Counted from the stretch's first letter, positions 1-7,744 are shown. The stretch: DNA of 14,870 nucleotides from Deltaproteobacteria bacterium (GCA_011051075.1 DREN01000367.1:1-14870), one strand, 5' to 3'. Numbers and translations are program-made. The notes: a model not told the origin generated them from the sequence alone.

Positions 1-22
1 CCCCAAAATGTTTTCTGTAGGC

Positions 23-64
23 CTATAATATGGATTATTACAGCTATAACAATCCATATTATAG
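23..64. promoter_or_regulatory. Perfect 14-bp inverted repeat, likely autoregulatory operator/promoter
   Basis: CTATAATATGGATT at 23-36 is repeated as its exact reverse complement at 51-64, with 14 bases between the arms. Each arm contains TATAAT, so either arm could serve as a -10 element and a bound repressor would block it. The second arm ends 9 bases before the ATG at 74 and runs into the ribosome-binding site GAGGTG (64-69). Ribbon-helix-helix antitoxins usually bind such inverted repeats in their own promoter as paired dimers, so autoregulation is the likely role. The repeat is directly visible; binding is inferred. Confidence 0.7.
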
Positions 65-73
65 AGGTGTAAC

Positions 74-349
74 ATGAGAACAGTTCAGATGACCCTTGAT
101 GATGAACTTGTCGAAGCGGTCGACCGCGTTTCCAGGCGATTACGCACAAGTCGTTCTGCTTTCACCCGAACAGCACTTCGTGAGGCGTTATCCCGCTTCA
201 ATCTTGAGCAAATGGAGCGGAAACACCGTGAAGGCTATGAGCGATACTCTGTTACTGCCGACGAATTTTCGGTTTGGGAAACAGAACAGGCCTGGGATGA
301 CGAATTCCTCCCTCTGGCCTTGCCAAAATCATTATCTGAAACTCTATGA
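74..349 (+). CDS. Ribbon-helix-helix (CopG/MetJ-type) antitoxin-like protein, toxin partner not found
   Basis: A 91-residue protein. Its first ~45 residues have the ribbon-helix-helix pattern: a beta strand (RTVQMTLDDEL, 2-12), helix 1 (VEAVDRVSRRL), a turn with TSRSAF (25-30), and helix 2 (TRTALREALSRF). Such proteins bind DNA as dimers and commonly repress their own toxin-antitoxin promoter. Residues 45-77 (KHREGYERYSV..., FSVWETEQAWDDE) resemble the toxin-binding tail of MazE-like RHH antitoxins. As I recall, relatives usually stop just after this acidic tail; here 14 further residues follow (FLPLALPKSLSETL), suggesting loss of the native stop. A MazF-type toxin would normally start at or just after this point, but none is readable in 350-471. 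GAGGTG sits 4 bases before the ATG. It may be an orphan or degraded toxin-antitoxin remnant. Confidence 0.75.
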   Translation: MRTVQMTLDDELVEAVDRVSRRLRTSRSAFTRTALREALSRFNLEQMERKHREGYERYSVTADEFSVWETEQAWDDEFLPLALPKSLSETL

Positions 350-394
350 GCTTGTCAACAAAGCCGTTAAAAAAGCCCTTGCGAAGATGCTGAG

Positions 395-444
395 AACCTC
401 TTCGCCTTTTGAATAGAGGTTAGATTCCAGGGCTCTAATCCCTG
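395..444. other. Short gap with two weak hairpins
   Basis: The 122-base gap (350-471) between the antitoxin stop and the convergent GH57 stop has no convincing gene. Two small inverted repeats are visible: AACCTCT (395-401) with AGAGGTT (415-421), and CAGGG (428-432) with CCCTG (440-444) followed by TTT. Either could fold in RNA and help end transcription between the converging genes, but neither has a proper T-run, so a terminator role is only a guess. Confidence 0.25.
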
Positions 445-471
445 TTTGCGAGTGACTGACACATGCGGTGA

Positions 472-2559
472 TTAAAGATCCCTGAGTTCCAGTTCAAACC
501 CAAGCCCGGTCTGTTGACCGGGAGACAGGTACAGGGGATAGAGGAAGAGGAGGCTCGAACCCTGGTAGGTGCGTTCAAACCCCTTCTCTGTTTTGGATAC
601 GGTCATGAGAGGAGAAAACCAGACAGAGACCTCCGCAGAAAAGGAGAAGAGAAGAGAGAGCATGTCAGGGCCGTTGATCAGCTCAAAGCGCGTGAGGTTC
701 TCCTCTTCCCCGGTCTCGGCCACCTCCCGACGTCCCCCGGTTTCAGGTATGCCGTAGTACCTCTCCCGGTCCTGGTCAGAGTAAAGGGTCAGGTTGAATT
801 CGCAGCCGTAGCGGGTTGACAGGGGAGTCTTTCCCCGGCACTCAAACAGGTAGTCAAAGGTCAGCCTGCCCTGCTCTCCCAGCCGGACGGTCTTCCTGAC
901 CATCAGGTCAGACCCTTCCACCCTTCCCATCCGGCTCATCTGGACAATGGCCTTCCCCGATGAAACAGAGGAGTTTTCCACCCTGTAGGTCCCCTGCACA
1001 AAATCCCCCAATTCAGGATATTCGCCGGACGCATACCCCTCAACAGGGAGATCAGGTCTTATAAAGTGGTCCAGGAGGGACGACTTCGTGTACCTGTCAA
1101 GGATCAGGAGTTTCGCAAGCCCCTGGCCTCCTCCCCCTGGCAGCTCATGTATTGATGGAACATCATCTCCATCGGATGCACTCCCCTCCCCTGCCTGATC
1201 AAGCTGCCGGTGATAGGCCTCGGGCCTCCTTGTGAGGGTATCGCTCAGGTTCAGGGCGCGATCCATATGACAGAGGTCAAAAAGCCCGCCTCCGCGTGCG
1301 GGGTCCAGGACAAGGCTCAGTTTACGGTTCCAGAGCATGATCTCCTGGTTTCCGTCCTTGTCAAGGTCAAGATTCAGCAACCGGGGGGCTTTCCCTTGGT
1401 TCTCCATAACCAGGGCCTGGGTCCTGATGAGGTTTTCATGAACGGCCCGTCTCAAATGGCCCAGGTAAAGCCCGCCAAAGACCCCGTGCCAGTAGGCGCA
1501 GTTACACTGGGCCCGCCAGAGGTGATCCCTGGCCCTTATGTCCCCCCCTGCCCTCTCGCTCAGAAAGAGCATCTTCTTGTGCATACGGTTGGCCTCCTCA
1601 TACTTGACCAGGAAGTTGTCCCAAATCCCACCCCTCACAAAGGGACGCCACTCGTCCCATTGGCCCTGATCCTTGAGGGTGGAGATGATCTTCTCAAGGG
1701 TCAGGCCCGATTCAACTGGAAGTGCCCATTGGGTCATCTCGTCGTATGAGGCCTGTGGCAGGTATATGCGGCCCAAGGGAGGAGCCGATGCCGTGTACTC
1801 ACCGGGGAGGGAGGTCTTGAGCCACTCCCGGCTGGAGGTGATAGCGTCAAAAAACCTCTGCAACCATCCCTTCTCAATAACCCACTCGTAGGTACCGGGC
1901 CAGAGCCCGAACTTTTCGCCATCGTCTCCGTAAAGAACCACCCTGTGGCCCGCATCCTCAAGTGCGTGAAGATGGCCCATGACCTCCTCCACCGGTCTGA
2001 AGGGGATGATATAACGCATGGTCATGGGCGTGGCAAAGAGGCCCAGGGTGTGGCCCTCTTTTTCAGTCACGTAGCGGCCGTAGATCTCATGGGGCCTGAG
2101 GCCCGCGTAATAGAAGTGGGTGTCATCCACCACCGTGTACTCCATGCCCGTGCCGGCGATTGTCACGGGAAGCCAAGGGTCCCACACCCGTTCGGTGAGC
2201 CAGAAGCCTTGGGGCCTGAACCCGAAACGGTCTTTCAGGTACCGGTTCATCATGAGGAGCTGTCCCCTGGCGTCCCGGGCCGGGATAGAGGCAAGCAAAG
2301 GCTCAAAGAAACCCCCTGACAGAGGTTCCACCTGCCCCCCTTTAACCAGTGCCGCCATAAGATCCAGGGTCCCGGGCCGGTTCTTTTCCAGCCATTCCAG
2401 CAAAGGACCTGAAAAGTGGAGCCCCACCCTTACCCCTGGGTAGGCCTCGAGCAGGTCTAAAAGGGGCCTGTAACACCTTTCGTGGGCCATATTAAATACG
2501 TGGTCAAAATTGCCCACTGGCTGGTGGCAGTGAATTACCATAATCAGATTCATAGACAA
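472..2559 (-). CDS. Glycoside hydrolase family 57 alpha-amylase / 4-alpha-glucanotransferase
   Basis: A 695-residue protein that cleaves or transfers alpha-1,4-glucan chains, probably acting on glycogen or maltodextrins in the cytoplasm, since no signal peptide is visible. GH57 landmarks are present: the N-terminal strand with HCHQP (10-14), GFWLTERVWDP (118-128) carrying the expected nucleophile Glu123, and YGDDGEKFG (210-218) carrying the expected acid/base Asp. The central GIWDNFLVKYEEANRMHKKM segment and long C-terminal beta-rich half match the DUF1925 and DUF1926 regions of this subgroup. Length is close to the Thermococcus 4-alpha-glucanotransferase (~660 aa). The residue numbers assume a TTG start at 2559, which has AAGGA 6 bases upstream; an ATG two codons later (2553) is the alternative. 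It is transcribed alone, divergent from the GntR gene. Amylase versus transferase activity cannot be decided from sequence. Confidence 0.92.
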   Translation of the reverse strand: MSMNLIMVIHCHQPVGNFDHVFNMAHERCYRPLLDLLEAYPGVRVGLHFSGPLLEWLEKNRPGTLDLMAALVKGGQVEPLSGGFFEPLLASIPARDARGQLLMMNRYLKDRFGFRPQGFWLTERVWDPWLPVTIAGTGMEYTVVDDTHFYYAGLRPHEIYGRYVTEKEGHTLGLFATPMTMRYIIPFRPVEEVMGHLHALEDAGHRVVLYGDDGEKFGLWPGTYEWVIEKGWLQRFFDAITSSREWLKTSLPGEYTASAPPLGRIYLPQASYDEMTQWALPVESGLTLEKIISTLKDQGQWDEWRPFVRGGIWDNFLVKYEEANRMHKKMLFLSERAGGDIRARDHLWRAQCNCAYWHGVFGGLYLGHLRRAVHENLIRTQALVMENQGKAPRLLNLDLDKDGNQEIMLWNRKLSLVLDPARGGGLFDLCHMDRALNLSDTLTRRPEAYHRQLDQAGEGSASDGDDVPSIHELPGGGGQGLAKLLILDRYTKSSLLDHFIRPDLPVEGYASGEYPELGDFVQGTYRVENSSVSSGKAIVQMSRMGRVEGSDLMVRKTVRLGEQGRLTFDYLFECRGKTPLSTRYGCEFNLTLYSDQDRERYYGIPETGGRREVAETGEEENLTRFELINGPDMLSLLFSFSAEVSVWFSPLMTVSKTEKGFERTYQGSSLLFLYPLYLSPGQQTGLGFELELRDL

Positions 2560-2601
2560 GTAAATTCCTTTCTTCAGAGAGAGGTAAATAGTTCCGACGT
2601 C

Positions 2602-2630
2602 CTGTTACCATTGCACTGGGGTACTGTCAA
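2602..2630 (-). promoter_or_regulatory. Candidate promoter for the GH57 gene
   Basis: On the minus strand, a perfect TTGACA (reverse complement of 2625-2630) is followed after 17 bases by TAACAG (reverse complement of 2602-2607). The -10 is a poor match (3 of 6), but position and spacing suit a sigma-70 promoter with a leader of roughly 35 bases before the GH57 start. Confidence 0.35.
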
Positions 2631-2686
2631 TTGAATTGATTAATATAACTTTTTTACGCTCAACGAGCCTCCTTAATGTTTTTTTC

Positions 2687-2703
2687 TTGACAGTGATCAC
2701 TGT
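2687..2703 (+). promoter_or_regulatory. -35 box overlapping a perfect 14-bp palindrome upstream of the GntR gene
   Basis: TTGACA at 2687-2692 is a perfect -35 box about 60 bases upstream of the GntR start. It overlaps the perfect palindrome ACAGTGATCACTGT (2690-2703). No strong -10 is evident at normal spacing (AGTCAT at 2711-2716 is 3 of 6), so the promoter may depend on an activator. A regulator bound to the palindrome would cover the RNA polymerase site. The palindrome is directly visible; which protein binds it is unknown. Confidence 0.45.
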
Positions 2704-2725
2704 TTTGCTTAGTCATATGCTCAGA

Positions 2726-2736
2726 TTGTCTGACAA
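2726..2736. promoter_or_regulatory. Probable GntR/FadR-type operator TTGTCTGACAA
   Basis: TTGTC-T-GACAA is a perfect inverted repeat (5-1-5) lying 17 bases before the GntR ATG. It matches every fixed position of the FadR-subgroup operator consensus TNGTNNNACNA. The gene immediately downstream encodes a regulator of that subgroup, so self-binding near the transcription start is the simplest reading. I saw no second exact copy in the leaders at 3516, 4632 or 7608-7877. Confidence 0.6.
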
Positions 2737-2753
2737 CCGTCTGGAGTCATGCC

Positions 2754-3515
2754 ATGGATGCAGATAACAACCTGTTTAGCCCTATCAAAAACAGGAGGGC
2801 GTTTGAAGAGGTTTCCCTTAAAATTAAGGCCCTTATTTTTGACGGGATTCTGAAACCCGGTGACAAACTTCCCTCGGAGACAGACCTTGCCCGTCAGTTC
2901 AACGTAGGTCGGCAGACCATCAGAGAGGCCCTTCGAATTCTCGAGCTTTCCGGTTTCATTACTGTCCATAAAGGGGGCAGTGGTGGTCCCATTATCAAAG
3001 ATACCATCTTAAATACTATTAGCGCCCTCTTTCTGGATGCTTTTCGAATGAAAAAGATGTCTTTGATGGAGCTAACAGTAGCACGTCTGGAGATTGAGCG
3101 GGTCGTGTTGAATTATGTGATGGATTCTATCGACGACTCGGATATCAAAAGCTTACAAGAAAGTGTCAATAGGGCGAAAAAAAAGATAGAAAACAACATA
3201 ATCGCCACAGAGGAAAATCTCCAGTTCCATAAACTCCTGGCAAAGGCCTCCAAAAATCATGTTTTTGTTCTCATCGTTGAAACGATTATGGCTGCGGTTG
3301 CCGATTTTCTCAGTCGAATCAGGCCGGATGTAGAAACATCCAATAACGTCGTGGAGTACCATGAGCAGATCCTGAGGGCGATTGTAGAAAAAAAACGAGA
3401 AAAGGCTCTTAATTTACTTGAAGAACATTTATTGGAAGTCAGACGACGCCTTCAACCTTTTATCGACCAGGAGGAAAGGGCCGGCGGAAAGGAGGGTGAT
3501 AAACAAAAAGGGTGA
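2754..3515 (+). CDS. GntR-family transcriptional regulator, FadR/FCD subgroup
   Basis: A 253-residue DNA-binding regulator. Residues ~15-75 form the GntR winged helix-turn-helix, with the signature LKPGDKLPSETDLARQF (33-49) and recognition helix VGRQTIREALRILELSGF. Residues ~95-235 are an all-helical FCD ligand domain. The FCD metal-site pattern D-x3-H is changed to N155-LQF-H159; further candidate ligands are H203 (EYHEQIL) and H225 (EEHL). Asn in place of Asp may alter or abolish metal binding. The start has GGAG 7 bases upstream. It leads the TRAP transporter and amidohydrolase genes (48-base gap to the next gene), so it probably senses the imported acid or its product and controls this operon and itself. 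Ligand identity is unknown. Confidence 0.93.
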   Translation: MDADNNLFSPIKNRRAFEEVSLKIKALIFDGILKPGDKLPSETDLARQFNVGRQTIREALRILELSGFITVHKGGSGGPIIKDTILNTISALFLDAFRMKKMSLMELTVARLEIERVVLNYVMDSIDDSDIKSLQESVNRAKKKIENNIIATEENLQFHKLLAKASKNHVFVLIVETIMAAVADFLSRIRPDVETSNNVVEYHEQILRAIVEKKREKALNLLEEHLLEVRRRLQPFIDQEERAGGKEGDKQKG

Positions 3516-3563
3516 ATTGGGGTGTTTCAAGCTAATTTTGGAAAAGACTAAGGAGGTGTAGAG

Positions 3564-4631
3564 ATGAAGCAAGGACATATTTTGAGAAGGATCGGCGTTG
3601 GTAGAATATCTCTGTTGGCCATGGTAATTTCCCTGTTCATGTCAACCGTTGCTTGGTCTGGAGAGTGGCCCAAGGATGTGGCTGTTATCTCACCGGCACC
3701 CGGCGCCTCGGTCCATATGGTACTTGTGGGCATAGGGACGGCCATCCAAAAGTACACGCCGATTGAGAACTGGATTGTTCAGCCATTGGGAGGGCCCAAG
3801 CTATGGTTGCCGATGATGAAAATGGGCAAGTGTGATTTCGCCAATCACAGCGCACCTGATATACTAAATGCCTTTCTGGGTCGTGGGTCCTATGCGAAGA
3901 TGGGGCCCCAACCTGTTCGCACTGTTGCAGCAGGCCATGATTACATGTTCATGTTCTGGACCACACCTGACAAAGGGATAAAATCGATCAGCGACCTCAA
4001 GGGAAAAGTTGCCTATATAAAATTTAAGGCAAACCCTATGTTTACGGAGATGGCAAAAAACCAGCTTGCATCGGCGGGTTTGACCTTTGACGACCTAAAA
4101 GCTGTTCTTGCGTTTTCAAGTATAAAGGAGGCCATCAGGGGCCTTATCGAGGGAAGGGTGGATGCCATCCTATACCCGGTTGTACCTGGCGCAGTAATGC
4201 AGGTAAATGAGGCCAAGGGTGAATGCCAGTTCATTAATCTGACCAGAAAACAGGCCGAATACGTTGCGAAGCACATGGAAGGCTACATCATTGCGGATAT
4301 ACCGGCAAATGATCCCCGCTTCCGGAACAAAAGCGCTGTACCCAATGCCATGTGCTATCAAAACGCCATGTTTACCTCGGCAAAAACGAATCCTGATGTG
4401 GTTTATGGTGTTGACAAGGCCATATTCGAGCACTCGGATGAATTTGCGAGCTCCCATCCCGCTGCAAAATTCTGGAGCCTGAAACACAGACCGGTTGCCC
4501 TTGCCGTCCCATACCATGAGGGCGCAATCCGGTTTTTTAAGGAAAAGGGATTGTGGTCAGAGGAAGCAGCGGCATATCAGGTAAAGATGCTGAAAATGCA
4601 AAAGGAAATAATTGATCGTTTAAAAAAGTAA
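3564..4631 (+). CDS. TRAP transporter TAXI-family periplasmic solute-binding protein
   Basis: A 355-residue protein that captures the substrate in the periplasm and delivers it to the TRAP permease encoded next. The N-terminus is a signal peptide: basic HILRRIGVGR, hydrophobic core ~15-30, likely cleavage after AWS near residue 32. The mature part shows TAXI-type features: a G-rich early segment (PAPGASVHMVLVGIGTAI), SISDLKGKVAYIKF around 141-154, and a type-II periplasmic binding-protein fold pattern (KEAIRGLIEGRVDAILYPVV). TAXI proteins are about 320-360 aa, so it is full length. AGGAGGTG (3551-3558) is a very strong ribosome-binding site 5 bases before the ATG, consistent with the high expression binding proteins need. 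TAXI ligands are mostly organic acids or glutamate-like; the substrate here is not determined. Confidence 0.9.
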   Translation: MKQGHILRRIGVGRISLLAMVISLFMSTVAWSGEWPKDVAVISPAPGASVHMVLVGIGTAIQKYTPIENWIVQPLGGPKLWLPMMKMGKCDFANHSAPDILNAFLGRGSYAKMGPQPVRTVAAGHDYMFMFWTTPDKGIKSISDLKGKVAYIKFKANPMFTEMAKNQLASAGLTFDDLKAVLAFSSIKEAIRGLIEGRVDAILYPVVPGAVMQVNEAKGECQFINLTRKQAEYVAKHMEGYIIADIPANDPRFRNKSAVPNAMCYQNAMFTSAKTNPDVVYGVDKAIFEHSDEFASSHPAAKFWSLKHRPVALAVPYHEGAIRFFKEKGLWSEEAAAYQVKMLKMQKEIIDRLKK

Positions 4632-4674
4632 TAATGCAGAAAGTTGATTAACCCCCACAGAGAAAGGGTGCAAT

Positions 4675-6615
4675 ATGGAGCAGTTTGAAGTTGGCGCCAA
4701 GTGGAAAGAGAGAGGTCTTAGATATAAACTGGCCTTTGTCATAGGTGCCGTATGGTCCATATACACCCTTTCTTATCTGTGCAATCTCTTTTTCTATTTG
4801 GGCCTGATCATCTATCCCCTGACCCACAGGGCCATCAGTGCGGGACTGATCTGCATTCTGACCCTGCTTATTATTTCTCCCGCAAAAAAAAGGTCCCCGG
4901 GCAACCTGAAATGGTATGATATAGTCCCGATTATTATCATTATTGCCGGTTGCTCATATGTCGCTTTCAACGCCAACGACCTGGTCGCGGAAGGGAGGTT
5001 GATATGCTATCCCTATGAGATGGTCCTGGCATCTCTTCTTTTCCTGACCGTTATAGAAGCCGCCAGAAGAACCGTGGGCTGGATCTTGTCCGGCATGATA
5101 ATTTTTTCCTTTCTCTACGCCGTCTACAGTAACCTTTTTCCCGGTTTTTTGCGCAGCACAGGTTTTTCGTACCAGATGGCGTTCGGATGGATGTTCCTGA
5201 GTGGTGAGGGAATCTGGGGAATGATTATCGGCATTGTCTCTACAATTGTTGCCGGGTTTATCATCTTCGGGGGGTTTCTCAGGGCCTTAGGTGCGAGTCA
5301 GTTTTTCAATGATCTTGCCCTCGCCTCTGCAGGTTCTATGAGGGGAGGGGCGGCCAAAGCAGCCATTATTGCCAGCACCTTCTTCGGGACCATATCGGGG
5401 TCTACCGCTGCAAACGTTGCTACCACGGGGCAAATAACCATCCCCCTGATGAAGAAAACCGGCTACGGAAAGAATTACGCGGGCGCCATTGAGGCCACTG
5501 CCTCCCTAGGCGGAATGTTCATGCCACCAGTCATGGGCGCAGTGGCCTTCCTGATCGCAGAGTTTCTCCAGATGACATACTGGAGTGTATGCGTTGCTGC
5601 TTTCCTGCCTGCCATCGCCTTTTATGCAACCCTTTTTGCGCAGGTAGATCTGGAGGCATGTAAGATCGGTCTCAAAGGTCTGCCTAAAGAAAGTCTGCCA
5701 TCTCTTAAAAAGACATTAGCAGAAGGCTGGCAGTTTTTACTCCCCTTTGCCCTTCTCCTGTTTCTTTTGGGCGGCCTCAGGTATTCAGCACAAACATCAA
5801 TAATGTACACATTAGGGGCGCTGATCGTTGTTAGCTTTGCAAAAAAGAAGAGCAGGCTTACACCGCGAAAACTCCTTTTGGCATTAGAAGATTCAGCAAG
5901 GGGGATGATGCCGATAATACCCCTTTGCACGGCCATCGGCATCCTTGTTGGGTCCATACAGATGACCGGGGCCGGAACAAAGTTCACTTCTGAGATCCTC
6001 ATCATAAGCGGCGGCAATCTGATGTTCCTTTTGATAATGATCGGCCTCGCCGCATTCATACTCGGTATGGGGATGACCGCAGTAGGCGTCTACATACTGA
6101 CGGTTGTTCTGCTTGCCCCTGCACTGATAAAGGCCGGAGTAGACCCAATTGCAGCCCATATGTTCCTCTTCTATTTTGGCTGTCTTTCGTTTATTACCCC
6201 ACCGGTATGTGTGGACGCATACATTGCCGCAGGCATTTCCGGCGGAAGCCCGTTCAGGACAGGTTTTCGAGCCATGCGATTAGGCTTTGCAGCCTATCTG
6301 GTCCCGTGGGCATTCGTGTTTAACCCGGGAATCCTGATGATCGGGTCCCCCTTAGAAATAGTACTGGCTTTCTGTTTTGTAACATTGGGCGCAATCGCAA
6401 TGGGTACGGCCTTTGAAGGCTATTTCCTTAAAAAACTCAGGATATGGGAAAATGTTCTTCTTGCCCTGAGCGGAATCTGCGTGTTCATACCAAATTCGAT
6501 AACCAGGACAGCAGGCCTCGCCTTCTTAGGGTTTTTCCTGCTCAAACAGGTCCTTCAAGCGAGGCAACAGAAAGCTTTGGAAAAGACTAAATCACAAGGA
6601 GAAAACCAGACATGA
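4675..6615 (+). CDS. TRAP transporter fused permease (small + large membrane subunits)
   Basis: A 646-residue inner-membrane protein that moves the bound substrate inward using an ion gradient. About four hydrophobic segments in residues ~20-155 correspond to the DctQ-like small subunit; the rest is the DctM-like large subunit with many more transmembrane helices. Fusion of the two is the rule for TAXI-type systems. Conserved large-subunit motifs include GTISGSTAANVATTGQ (238-253), ASLGGMFMPPVMG (276-288) and FFYFG-like / FITPPVC near 505-515. It follows the binding protein by 43 bases, and GAAAGGG is the probable ribosome-binding site. Its TGA overlaps the ATG of the following amidohydrolase gene (ATGA), so the two are probably translationally coupled. 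Confidence 0.93.
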   Translation: MEQFEVGAKWKERGLRYKLAFVIGAVWSIYTLSYLCNLFFYLGLIIYPLTHRAISAGLICILTLLIISPAKKRSPGNLKWYDIVPIIIIIAGCSYVAFNANDLVAEGRLICYPYEMVLASLLFLTVIEAARRTVGWILSGMIIFSFLYAVYSNLFPGFLRSTGFSYQMAFGWMFLSGEGIWGMIIGIVSTIVAGFIIFGGFLRALGASQFFNDLALASAGSMRGGAAKAAIIASTFFGTISGSTAANVATTGQITIPLMKKTGYGKNYAGAIEATASLGGMFMPPVMGAVAFLIAEFLQMTYWSVCVAAFLPAIAFYATLFAQVDLEACKIGLKGLPKESLPSLKKTLAEGWQFLLPFALLLFLLGGLRYSAQTSIMYTLGALIVVSFAKKKSRLTPRKLLLALEDSARGMMPIIPLCTAIGILVGSIQMTGAGTKFTSEILIISGGNLMFLLIMIGLAAFILGMGMTAVGVYILTVVLLAPALIKAGVDPIAAHMFLFYFGCLSFITPPVCVDAYIAAGISGGSPFRTGFRAMRLGFAAYLVPWAFVFNPGILMIGSPLEIVLAFCFVTLGAIAMGTAFEGYFLKKLRIWENVLLALSGICVFIPNSITRTAGLAFLGFFLLKQVLQARQQKALEKTKSQGENQT

Positions 6616-7607
6616 AAATCGACGTTCATAACCATTTTTATCCTGCAAACTTTTTGAAACGCCTGGAAACGGAGGGCCAGGCCGCCGGTATCAGCGTGGA
6701 GAAAGACGAGTGGGAGAGGCCGATCCTTGTCCAGCATGGAAACAGGGTGGTTACCATCACACCTCCCATGAGCGATATAGGCAAACGGATAGAAGATATG
6801 GACCAGGCAGGTTTCCATATGGAGATCCTGACCCTCTCCATTCCGAGTGTGGATATCTTTCCTGTGGAGACTGCTGAAACCCTTGCCAGGGTGGTCAATG
6901 ATGAGTTTTCACAGATCTGCAATGATCACCCGAACCGGTTCATGGCATTTGCCACGCTCCCCTTTCTGGACCCCGGCCGAACCATCAGCGAACTGGACCG
7001 TTGTATCAATGAACTGGGGTTCAAGGGTGCCTGTATAGGCTCAAACATTAACGGCATCGGACTGGACAACGAACTCCTTTACCCCTTTTACGAGCATATG
7101 TCACACTACAATCTTCCCATCCACATACACCCGAGAGCCCCGCAGGACAAAGAAACATACAGGAACTATCGCCTTGCGCCGATGATAGGCTTTGAGATGG
7201 ACCTCTGTGTTGCTGTGGTGCGATTGATTATGGGAGGAGTGATGGATAGTTTTCCGGACCTCAAGTTCATCGTGTCCCATTTGGGTGGCGCCATTCCTTA
7301 CTTAGCAGAACGAATACAAAATTGTTATGAGGCATATCCCGAATGCAAAGAAAACATCTCCGGTTCGGCAAAGGAATACCTGAAGCGCTTCTACTATGAT
7401 ACGGTGAGCTTTTTCGAACCAGCACTGATGTGCGCCCATGCCTTTGTTGGAGCCGATCACCTGGTATTAGGCTCCGATTATCCTCATGTCATCGGAGATA
7501 TTCGGGAAGCCATTACCTCCATCGAGGGCCTTGATATCCCGCAGGCGGAAAAGGAGATGATCTACTCGGGCAATATCTTAAGGTTGATTCATGGGGACAA
7601 ATCATGA
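6612..7607 (+). CDS. Amidohydrolase-2 (ACMSD/gamma-resorcylate decarboxylase-like) metal-dependent enzyme
   Basis: A 331-residue TIM-barrel enzyme of the amidohydrolase-2 family (PF04909-type). Metal and catalytic residues are all present: HxH at H6/H8 (DVHNHF), H173 (IHIHPRAP), H223 (VSHLGG) and D289 (GSDYPH). This set is typical of ACMSD-like, metal-dependent non-oxidative decarboxylases such as gamma-resorcylate, 5-carboxyvanillate and aminocarboxymuconate-semialdehyde decarboxylases, and also of some hydrolases and hydratases. It overlaps the TRAP permease by 4 bases, so it probably acts on the imported compound as the first intracellular step. A cytoplasmic location is expected as no signal is seen. 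AAGGAG (6597-6602) serves as ribosome-binding site. Decarboxylase versus hydrolase activity and the substrate cannot be decided. Confidence 0.88.
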   Translation: MKIDVHNHFYPANFLKRLETEGQAAGISVEKDEWERPILVQHGNRVVTITPPMSDIGKRIEDMDQAGFHMEILTLSIPSVDIFPVETAETLARVVNDEFSQICNDHPNRFMAFATLPFLDPGRTISELDRCINELGFKGACIGSNINGIGLDNELLYPFYEHMSHYNLPIHIHPRAPQDKETYRNYRLAPMIGFEMDLCVAVVRLIMGGVMDSFPDLKFIVSHLGGAIPYLAERIQNCYEAYPECKENISGSAKEYLKRFYYDTVSFFEPALMCAHAFVGADHLVLGSDYPHVIGDIREAITSIEGLDIPQAEKEMIYSGNILRLIHGDKS

Positions 7608-7631
7608 ATAATGTCCGTACGAAAACTCCTT

Positions 7632-7718
7632 AAATCTTCCCCCTTTTGTAAAAGGGGGGTCGAGGGGGATTTTGCAAGCCGTTGGAATCCTAATAAATCC
7701 CCCTTTGCAAAAGGGGGA
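7632..7718. repeat. Paired C5/G5 palindromic intergenic repeat
   Basis: Two near-identical palindromes lie 60 bases apart: CCCCCTTTT-GT-AAAAGGGGG (7639-7658) and CCCCCTTT-GCA-AAAGGGGG (7699-7717). The first also pairs at a larger scale: AAATC(T)TCCCCC upstream (7632-7643) is answered by GAGGGGGATTT downstream (7662-7672), and the AAATCCCCC motif recurs at 7695-7703. The whole element can fold into strong nested hairpins. Similar C/G-run palindromes are, from my general knowledge, frequent in intergenic DNA of deltaproteobacteria and behave like REP/MITE-type repeats. Placed just after the amidohydrolase stop, it may also end or attenuate transcription of the TRAP operon. Confidence 0.7.
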
Positions 7719-7744
7719 CTTGTAAGTCACCCTGTCACTTTTCG

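Noticed and set aside
296..415. Small frame after the antitoxin (MTNSSLWPCQ... to SSPFE) as a possible toxin
   Set aside because: It is about 39 residues, has no MazF, PIN or RelE motif, no ribosome-binding site, and is simply the alternative frame over the antitoxin tail and gap.
1210..1749. 179-codon plus-strand open frame opposite the GH57 gene
   Set aside because: It lies fully antisense to a gene with intact GH57 motifs, and its translation has no recognisable domain; it is a high-GC shadow frame.
7639..7717. CRISPR-like repeats
   Set aside because: There are only two palindromic units of about 20 bases, with no regular spacer array and no cas genes; an interspersed palindromic repeat fits better.
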